Notes under the pieces: model-generated
The model's database searches: none
Seen by the model: only the letters and a program-made list of their open reading frames with translations
Told to the model about the DNA's origin: nothing
Source of the DNA: Exophiala sp. HKRS030
Taxonomy: Eukaryota > Ascomycota > Eurotiomycetes > Chaetothyriales > Herpotrichiellaceae
DNA length: 64,000 bases
Assembly (NCBI GenBank): GCA_023897205.1
Contig: JAHWDD010000014.1
Coordinates: 62,001-126,000, forward strand
Reading direction: 5' to 3'
Position numbers and translations under genes: made by a program
In this document: positions 56,403 through 64,000 of the stretch, piece after piece
Layout of the letters: each line of letters opens with the position of its first letter
How positions within the stretch are numbered: the stretch's first letter is position 1

Positions 56403-58001
56403 TCACAACAAACATTTAGCCCGGATCGGCAGCTCGACCGGATTACAATTGAACCTCTCGTGGTGGCGCAAGGCCTGGCCTTTTTCTGGGAGTTCCCACT
56501 CGAACGCCAGGACCATTGCTGCGATGCAGATCGACAACTCCATGTACGCGAGGTTCCGCCCAATACAGGCCCGTGGGCCTAGGCTGAACGGCAGGACATA
56601 GTCCTTCAAGTTTTGTCGTTCCTCGTCGGAAGCGACACCGGATTCGGGAATCCAGCGGTCGGGAACCCATTGATCCGCACGGTAAAACAGGTCTTCTCGT
56701 CGATGCAAACTCCAAGTCTGAGCAGACACCGTCACACCTGCAGCGACCAGTTCGCCGTCGATGAGTGTCGGTTCAGTCGTCAGACGGGGTAGACCGGTGC
56801 CGAGAGGCGTTTGGAGGCGAAAGGACTCGTCCAAAACGGCACGCAGGTAAGGGATGTGGCGTAGGATCTCGTAAGGAGCAATGGGGATGTGTTTTTGGTC
56901 CAGTCGGGATTGGAGTATGCCGCGCAGCTTTTGTTGTGTCGACCGGTTGGCGGCGAGAAAGTACATGGTGTTGGTCAGTGACGTCTGCGTCGTGTCGTTG
57001 CCGGCGTTCAACATGACACCGCTCTCGGCGACGATCTCGTCGAGGCTCATGGGATGAGCACAACGTTTGGCGGTCGGCAGGGTCGGGAGATTCGAAAACA
57101 GGTCCGGTTCGCTCGGAGGACTGTTCAGTCGTGTCTTGGCCAGGTGACGTGCCATGTCGGTAAAGGTGTTGCCGCATTGGGTTCGTCGAGTCCAGCCGAG
57201 TAGGACGTTGCGCATGAGATTATACCAAAACGGTGAGAGATGGCCGAGGAGGACGCTGTGTCCGGCTCCGGTGTGGAACGTACTCATGGCGTTGACCGTT
57301 TTGATGGATCCATCTGCCGTCTCAGCAAGACAGTCGTCGTTTCCACGGTCCAGAAATCCATACGTTTGAGACCAGAAGACGTTGGTGATGGCATCGTAGG
57401 AGAACATGTTCATCCAGGGTCGAAGGTCGAACACGCCATTCGTGACTTCAAATCGGTCCGTCTCGGCCATCTTGAGACCTTTTGATTTTTGCTCGAGCGC
57501 GTGTATCAGTTTCCTCACCACTTCCATAACGCGAGGCTCCATCGAGGTGATTTGTCCCGGTGCAAACACGTGAGCCAGGTTTCGTCTTTTGCCCCGGTGG
57601 ACTTCCTTGTCCGAGGCTTCCGCCATGTTGGGATTGCCTCCTCCCTGGTTGTCGTAGAAGGTGTCCTTTCGCAAGGAGGCTCCATGTCCGTAGATGTCTT
57701 TAAATGCTTGAGGCGAAGAGAAGGAGAGATGCGATGGGCCGAGTCGAACAACCAGTCCAAGTTCTTTGTGTACACGATCGACGGCCAAGAATTTCTGTCC
57801 ATGCCAATTATGGTACATCTGCCATAGCTGGGTAAACGCCGCGACCGACGGTGCAGGGTATTTCCGTAGGCCTTTAGGGTCAAGAATATACACCAGGATG
57901 GGATATAGGAATCTCAGGATGAGTGCTGCTGCTACGGCGGAAAGGGCGATCGTCTGCGGTGGGAGATGGTTCCAGACAAACCCGCCCTGCTGTAACATCA
58001 T
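56403..58001 (-). CDS. Cytochrome P450 monooxygenase
   Basis: Single exon, 532 residues. An N-terminal membrane anchor (IALSAVAAALILRFLYPILV) is followed by a Pro-rich hinge (LRKYPAPS). The I-helix oxygen-binding motif is LNAGNDTTQTSL (AGxDTT), the K-helix ExxR is DESFRLQTPLGTGLPR, the PERF-like region is WVPDRWIPES, and the heme loop is FSLGPRACIGRNLAYME with the Cys near residue 478. All catalytic elements are intact. It is an ER enzyme taking electrons from P450 reductase. The sequence resembles fungal benzoate-4-hydroxylase-like or pisatin-demethylase-like clans; I cannot choose. It is downstream of, and co-oriented with, a Zn2Cys6 regulator. Confidence 0.93.
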   Translation of the reverse strand: MMLQQGGFVWNHLPPQTIALSAVAAALILRFLYPILVYILDPKGLRKYPAPSVAAFTQLWQMYHNWHGQKFLAVDRVHKELGLVVRLGPSHLSFSSPQAFKDIYGHGASLRKDTFYDNQGGGNPNMAEASDKEVHRGKRRNLAHVFAPGQITSMEPRVMEVVRKLIHALEQKSKGLKMAETDRFEVTNGVFDLRPWMNMFSYDAITNVFWSQTYGFLDRGNDDCLAETADGSIKTVNAMSTFHTGAGHSVLLGHLSPFWYNLMRNVLLGWTRRTQCGNTFTDMARHLAKTRLNSPPSEPDLFSNLPTLPTAKRCAHPMSLDEIVAESGVMLNAGNDTTQTSLTNTMYFLAANRSTQQKLRGILQSRLDQKHIPIAPYEILRHIPYLRAVLDESFRLQTPLGTGLPRLTTEPTLIDGELVAAGVTVSAQTWSLHRREDLFYRADQWVPDRWIPESGVASDEERQNLKDYVLPFSLGPRACIGRNLAYMELSICIAAMVLAFEWELPEKGQALRHHERFNCNPVELPIRAKCLL

Positions 58002-58588
58002 CTTGACGCTGAAGAGCCCCGAGACTAGCAGATTGTCGAAAGTATGATTATTCGAATGGTATCAATCGTGTAGGAGTGGCAAAGTGTGCTGATGTCCATT
58101 CCGTTGATACTTTGTCGTCGGGTTCAGATATGCTTCATTGTTATATAGGAGAGGGGAAAATGAGGCAGAAATCTGCTGCAGAGCTCTTTAGCGATCGAAC
58201 CTCATACCGCGAACCCCTCCCCAGACCCAGGAAACCCACCAGGAAACCCACGGGGATCGTCTCGGGACTGCTGATGGATCATATTGATGAGAAGACAGAC
58301 ATCCTCTACGACGGACAGAAAAGGCCGGCGAAGACTGCCTAAATAGGCAAGTATTCGGCAAGGTAGTGCCGTCCACGCGCGTTTGGGTACCGCTGGCACT
58401 GTTCAAGATGCGAAGTTCGGGACCGGTCTGGAATTGTCAGATTGTAATCGTTATTTTTGAAAGACTGGGAGAATGTACTTGGGGGCCCAATACCATTTTT
58501 CTGGGTAAAAGATTCTCTTACCAACGTGCATGTGCTCACGCCTGACACTGGTGACACCGAACACTCCGTAATGACGATGCCCGTGCGA
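58002..58588. promoter_or_regulatory. P450 promoter region
   Basis: 587 bp between the stop of the regulator gene and the P450 start, both minus strand. No ORF of note. Confidence 0.5.
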
Positions 58589-60487
58589 CTATTGTCCTGC
58601 CCAGGAAACATTTTCTCCCTTCCAGATGCGATGAAGTCGGTCACAACATGTCTGATTGGGCCAGCCAGTTTCCTTCATGAAACTTTGAAGGAAGTCGATG
58701 ATCTTTGATTGCTCCTCGCTCGAGGAGAAGAATTGGGCACACCATGCCACCAGATGGGTCCCATTTATACGTGCTCCAACACTATCACAGGACAATGTAA
58801 TCGCGCAGAGGAGCCTGCTTTGGGAGAGAATCTCGGCCTGGTATAGCTGGTCAGCGGCTAGACAAAAGCAATGTCTCTCGACAACAAAGTCGTAAGATTC
58901 ACCTCCATATAACGACTCATGCCGATCATGTTCACGTTTCTTGGAGTTCGATGTGAGCCAATGAGGATTTTCGCTGCATAGTAAAATTGCCAGGCGACCA
59001 CTAAAGCTGCCATCAGTAAAGATTTCTGCAATAAGGAACAAATACCGACCGTGCCAAGGGCTGATGTATCGTATCACAGGGAAAGGTTCATTCTCTGCCC
59101 GATAGTTACACCATGGTAGAAACGTTTCCGGGACGTTCTGCCGCCACAGTTCCAACAGAATTCGTAACTCATCAAGCTCCACTTCCTGTTGGGTTGATTC
59201 CAGCGAACTGGCCCAGCATGCCGAGCACGTCCGGGCCAGTAGAACCGCCATGCGATTAGACCAGGCGGCTTCGGAGACAGGGTTGAAGTCCACGGGGACA
59301 AGTTTCGGGTCCAATTTACAGGGTTCCTCGTTCAGAAACGCCGCGCGAATGGACTGTCGGAGATAGAGCCAGAATGCGGCACTGCCATGACCAAAACCAT
59401 CTGGTTTGCCTGTGAACAGCGACGGAGCGCCGGCGAGATGGCAACGAGTGTCCTCTTGGATCTCGTAGAATTGTTCCGCCATTCTGAGAATTGTGGCGAT
59501 GGCAGGTAATGTCTCTCGCTCATGTGCATGGCCAAGGTTCGACAACTGAGGAATAAAGGCGGATATGGCCGTGTCTTCATACTCGTCGCACTTGGTCTTG
59601 TCCAATGTACCTTGGCGAATCAACACACGCGACGCACAAGTCAGACAAGCGTAGTAGAGCGCTCTGTTGCTCAGTGCAAGTCTTGGTATAGTCACTCCAA
59701 AGTAGCGACTAGGTGAGACGATGTCAAGCTGGAGTCACTGAGTCAGTCGTTGGCCTATTTCGCTTCCGTGAACACCGAAATACCTACCCACTTCCCCATA
59801 TGACTGATAAAGAAGCCAAACACCCTAGCATCTACACCACTAGAGATGACCATTCGAGCGAAGCCATTCGTGATCCTCGGCATTTGGACCACTGACTCGT
59901 CGAATTCGTGCCATGCCTGTGGCGTAAAGATGGTGGGTGCCGATGCTCTGAAGCTGGCAGGGCTCACGGCTGTGGGAGAAATTGGAGCGACTGCCACAGG
60001 TGTGTTGATGAGGTGGAAATCGGCCGATGAACCATTCTCCCTCGGAGCAAGAGGAGAGAAGGTAGGGATAGCCTCTGACGAGGTGTGTGGTGCCGGTCCA
60101 GGTGACTCCACAATGTCACCGTCGACATCGATACTGACATTGTTATTGAAATCGGGGTCTGTAGGAACGGCGGTATTATCGTCCAAAGAAAGCTCCGGGG
60201 ATGAGAAAGCGACTTGTCGGATTTTCAGTGAGGGAGTCGGGTACTCGCATTTTTGTTTGCGCCTCGCCTTGCAACAGTTCGAGCATCGCGGTGCGTGGTC
60301 ACCTGCATGTGTTCAGCTTCTTGTGAGGACTTTGGAGTCCTGTCGTAGTAGTCACTTACATCGTAGATGCCTCTCTCGGCATGGGATACTACAGCCTTGT
60401 TAACTCCAGCCGAAGCACGGGATCAGTGCGCGTGGGCGGGACATACCAGCCTGGCTTGCGCACTCTCACGCTGGTGGTGGATGGCAT
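58589..60487 (-). CDS. Zn2Cys6 transcription factor
   Basis: Four exons: 60487-60447, 60388-60360, 60302-59788, 59728-58589, 574 residues with all phases consistent. The DNA-binding domain is assembled from exons 1-3: RKPGC-IPCRERHLRC-DHAPR, then CSNCCKARRKQKC, i.e. C-x2-C-x6-C-x5-C-x2-C-x8-C. Exon 2 is only 29 nt and carries the second and part of the third cysteine. A 170-residue linker follows (Pro/Ser-rich), then the fungal regulatory domain of the ARCA-like class (WLDIVSPSRYFGVTIPRLAL, NRALYYACLTCASR, HGSAAFWLYLRQSIRAAF). Likely a nuclear regulator of adjacent genes; it shares a 560-bp promoter with the sugar transporter. Confidence 0.88.
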
Positions 60488-61048
60488 AGTTGAAGACCAA
60501 TATCATCGAACATGTGGGGCACGGATGAGAAGGGGAGCCATTACCAGAGTAGAGGGATTCCGGGGAAGAAAGTGGTGTCGTGGAGGGGTCGAAGTACAGT
60601 TATTGAGAGAGAAGTTCGGCGAGGGTTGGATGGGCACATGTCGATATTGAGGACCCAGGCAGATGATTGTAATGTCTCGGACTAGACCACCGTGTAATCC
60701 AGGCTTGATTGTCTGTAGAGAAATACTCGGACTGCTGTTCTCTGTACAACCCAAAAGAAGAAAACCTCGCCGAGTTTCTGTCTTGGCAGGTCCAAGTCGC
60801 CCTCGTTGGCCTCACCCCAGATTCTCCCCACAATTCACCACAATCTCGGGCAATCAAACCAGCATGGCGTCGAGCCACTCCAGAAGTTCCTCGGAACCGG
60901 GGTCTTGGTTCTTGACCAATCCTTCTGCAGATTTATATAAAGACCTCTTGTTCATGCACAGATTTAAGATCGATATCCAGAGTCACCGAAGATTCACGTG
61001 GCAGTTTCCAAGCACCGATCCATCATCACCACAATCAGCACCACCACC
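60488..61048. promoter_or_regulatory. Divergent promoter between regulator and sugar transporter
   Basis: 561 bp between two start codons. Paired CGG or CCG elements for Zn2Cys6 binding would be expected; I did not see a clear one. No ORF of note. Confidence 0.45.
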
Positions 61049-63196
61049 ATGGACGACAAAGTCACGCCTCCTCAGATGGTTGAGGCCACAGGGTCCGATC
61101 AGAGCGACTCTAGTCCTGACGAGAAGCATACTCCCCCTTCTCTGATCCAAGTTCCCAACAACGTCGACGTCAACGCACCACGGGGACGATTCGCCTTCGG
61201 TGCCCAAGGCAAGAGTTTGTTGCGCATGATCACCGGCTGCGGCGCAATTGGTTTCATGCTTTTCGGATACGATCAAGGGGTGTTGGGCGTAAGTATCAAG
61301 CTCAGCTCCCTGGTGAGAAGGAGAGATATGACTGAAGGAGGGCTCACATAAGAACAAAGGGAATCAACACCTCCAACGACTTTCTGGCTCAGTTCGGCTA
61401 CCCATCGTCTTCCCTACTTGGCACAATCAATGCCATCTATGAGTAGGTCTACTGAAAATCCCTATACGAAGCCCTTTGATCATACCCTAATTGCCATATC
61501 GCGTTGGCAGAATCGGCTGTTTCGCAGGTGCTATCAATGTCTTCCTGGTCGGCGAGAAGATTGGGCGTCGCAAGTGTCTTTACGTGGGGGCTCTCCTCAT
61601 GGGCATCGGAGCAATTTTGCAAGCCAGCGCTTTTGGTGTTCCGCAGATGATTGTCGGCAGAGTCGTATGGTGAGTTGGTGTACCTGCACATACTGGCTTA
61701 TCAAAATGGTCTGACGGTTGCATGATGCATCTTGCAGCGGATGGGGTAACGGTTTCAATACGGCCACGACTCCCATCTGGGTCAGTGAATTGAGCCCGGC
61801 CAAGTCGAGAGGACGCATGGTCGCGGCCGAAGGCAGCTTGATCGCCTTTGGCATCGTCATTGCCTCATACTACAATATTGGCATGTACTACGCAAAAGGA
61901 CCCGTCGTGTGGCGCGCTCCGATTGCTTCCCAGCTCATCTTCATCATTGCTCAAGTTGCAATGGTGGTCGTGCTTCCTGAGTCGCCCCGTTGGTTGGCAA
62001 GACGTACGTGCTCTCTGACCTTCTACTCCGTTCACGTGGACATCTTCCTGACAAAAGCCGGAGATAGATGGTCGTCACCAAGAAGCCGTGGATATTCTCG
62101 CCCAACTAAAAGGCCGCGATACTCCTCTGGATGATCCTGCCGTCCTCACGAAGAAGGCCGAGATTGACCAGATATTGCAGCTCGAACATGCCGATGGCCC
62201 CTGGCACATCAAGGAATGCTTCAGGAGTGGTCCGCTAAAGATCCGTAGACGCTACCTACTTGCTATTGGTGAGTCTCGATTTCAGATTCTGCTACTCTGT
62301 AGACCCCATTGCTGACAGGTTCTCAACACAGGCGTTCAGGTAATGCAGCAACTAAGCGGCATTAATCTTTTGGTGAGGACGCTCCGGGTCCGAGTCGATC
62401 AGAGTTCGAATCGTGTACTAACTGAAATTCGCCTCAGGTGTACTATTTCCCGCATATCCTCACAGTCGATCTCGGCCGCAGCCACGAATTCGCCTTGCAA
62501 CTCGCCGCTGGTCTGGCAGTGACCTATTGGGTATTTAGTTTCATTCCGTGGATGTGGCTCGACAAGATCAGCCGCCGCCAACCATTGGTCATCGGTGCCT
62601 TTGTCTGCTCTTTCTGCTTTCTCATCGTAAGTATTGCGGTCTTTCTCCAAACACCCCCTCAAAGAAAACGCCAGGAAGGACTGTTCTCTGACTGACTATT
62701 CGCACTACTTCTGTAATAGGCTGCTATTCTCCAAAGTGAAGAAGGGAGCAACACGCGAATCCAAGCATCGCTGGCCTTCTTTTTCCTGTTCGAAGCGGTC
62801 TTCGCTATCGGATGGCTTCCGGTCCCCTGGCTCTACCCGGCGGAGATCATGCCTCTCCGCCACCGCACGCATAGCGCGGCGCTCGCCACAGCCGCCGATT
62901 GGATCTTCAACTACATGATCGTCCAGGTCACTCCGATCATGATCTCCAACATCCGATGGAAGTCCTACATGGTTTTCTTCGTGCTCAATTTCGCTCATGG
63001 TGTCGTTGTGTTTCTCTTCTTCCCCGAGACGTCTGGCAAGTCGTTGGAGGAAATGGACTCCATGTTCATGGGAAACAATGATCGGATTCTGGTCGTCGAC
63101 AAGAAAGGCAGCTTGTTGCCGGGTTTCAGAGGCCGTTACGACGGCTCCGATGATTTTAGCATCGCAACAACCACCGGCGTCAACTTGATTGCATGA
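61049..63196 (+). CDS. MFS sugar transporter (hexose-type sugar porter)
   Basis: Eight exons: 61049-61288, 61360-61442, 61511-61669, 61738-62003, 62068-62268, 62332-62372, 62438-62626, 62720-63196; 551 residues, all junctions in frame. Twelve-helix sugar porter of the plasma membrane. Landmarks: CGAIGFMLFGYDQGVLG (helix 1), GRVVCGWGNGFNTATTPIWV, SELSPAKSRGRMVA (PESPR-type partner), LPESPRWLA, GVQVMQQLSGINLLVYYFP (QQLSGIN, helix 7), LPVPWLYPAEIMPLRHR, and FFPETSGKSLEEMD at the C-terminal signature. The substrate cannot be named. Seven short introns make it the most divided gene in the window; its exon 6 is 41 nt. Confidence 0.93.
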
Positions 63197-63484
63197 GCAA
63201 CGAAATGAATTACTTATTCAAGAGTCGTCCATCGTTGACCGTCGAACCCGAAAATAGGAAACGACAATACGATATGTACAAAAGACTGGGATGTAATTAA
63301 CGCCCAAGTTGATAGCTTTTGCGCTTACTAGGGACACCATACGTATTCCTCGTTGAAGAGGCATCAATTACGAATGAAATGCTCTATCCCAGCACCCAGA
63401 CCTTTCAGCCAAGGTGATTTACTCGCAGGTTCTGTCAGTGTAGCACGCCAGTATTTGAGGTTCTGACCACCAGCAAATTCCATT
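63197..63484. other. Intergenic between convergent genes
   Basis: 288 bp; nothing seen. Confidence 0.5.
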
Positions 63485-64000
63485 TCATACAATGACTTCT
63501 GTCATAAGATCCTGTGGCCATTTCGCGGCATCCTTCCCATTCCCCCGTGTACCAATATTATATCCCAAAGAGACTTTGTCTTGATCATAAGAAACAGCCG
63601 GCTTCACCGTCCTAATCGTAAGTCTTAGTACTTGGGACTCACTTTCCTCGAAAAATTCCGGGTTGAATAATACGCGACCACTGTTCTGCTTCAACGTTTG
63701 AAGCATTCTAGGAATCGTGTACTCCATGTTATGATATGACCTATTTTTTTCGAATCAATATTAGTCAAGGTGCAGAGGAGGTATCTTTGAAATATAAATC
63801 ACGGGCGTACCTAAAGACCGGCTTCCCATGCCTCGCCCAAACCTCTTTCCAAACGTCGTCCGGATACTCACCGACTGTCGATGCCAGCCACTGATTGTAG
63901 TAGTTCAGAGCGAGATCGATCTCGTAACTGCCACCTTGTCTACCGCGTCGGATCAATGCTGTCAAGATGGCGCTCACCCCGGCTATCCCAGTCATATAGT
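63485..64000 (-). CDS. CaiB/BaiF family CoA-transferase, C-terminal part (partial at window edge)
   Basis: Two exons visible: the window end to 63811, and 63740-63485. The 70-nt intron restores PVFR-SYHNMEYTIPRM. The first exon holds MTGIAGVSAILTALIRRGRQ and GGSYEIDLALNYYNQWLAST, the family's helix that packs near the CoA site (class III CoA-transferases such as formyl-CoA transferase). The second has VLFNPEFFEESE, matching fungal CAIB/BAIF proteins. The catalytic Asp and the N-terminal part lie beyond the window. About 147 residues are visible. It converges with the sugar transporter. Confidence 0.82.

Noticed and set aside
1..64000. CRISPR arrays, tRNA or rRNA genes
   Set aside because: No regularly spaced repeats, and no tRNA cloverleaf that I could support by eye. 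A tRNAscan-SE run would settle the tRNA question.

Overview
The window is nuclear DNA of a filamentous ascomycete (Pezizomycotina). Evidence: short GT-AG introns of about 45-95 nt in many genes, Zn2Cys6 and fungal-specific transcription-factor domains, full-length fungal ABCC transporters, a PET123-type mitoribosomal protein, a CxC-repeat metallothionein-like protein and no operons. An affinity to Eurotiomycetes, perhaps Chaetothyriales, is only an impression. All splice models were read by eye and checked for reading-frame continuity across every junction.

Left part (1-25 kb), mostly housekeeping: the C-terminal part of a fungal transcription factor, an NmrA-like Rossmann protein, mitochondrial tyrosyl-tRNA synthetase (with a GC-AG intron), MSH6, a Lys/Ala-rich nuclear protein, a mitochondrial membrane protein divergent from glutaminyl cyclase, a full ABCC transporter, a pirin, and a stand-alone LigD-type 3'-phosphoesterase.

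Middle part (25-43 kb): the circularly permuted GTPase NOG2, a large TPR-CHAT (caspase-like) protein, a conserved hypothetical, a small cysteine-rich secreted protein beside a 1.7 kb gene-poor stretch, a Tps3/Tsl1-like trehalose-synthase subunit with an altered phosphatase motif, an STK19-family protein and mitoribosomal mS26/Pet123.

Right part (43-64 kb), more accessory: a second ABCC transporter with either a frameshift or a helix-removing intron in TMD0, two decayed genes (a short protein with an in-frame stop, and a frameshifted TPR-like gene), a monocarboxylate-type MFS transporter, a short hypothetical, an SDR, a 16-cysteine metallothionein-like protein, then P450, a Zn2Cys6 regulator whose zinc cluster spans a 29-nt microexon, a hexose-type transporter sharing the regulator's promoter, and the C-terminal part of a CaiB/BaiF CoA-transferase. 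The last four look like a small catabolic or detoxification group; this is inference.

The most notable items are the TPR-CHAT protein, the stand-alone LigD-like phosphoesterase, the D-to-E change in the trehalose phosphatase motif, the ambiguous ABCC junction, the decayed locus at 48.5-50.5 kb, and an over-represented TACGGAGTA nonamer in noncoding DNA.
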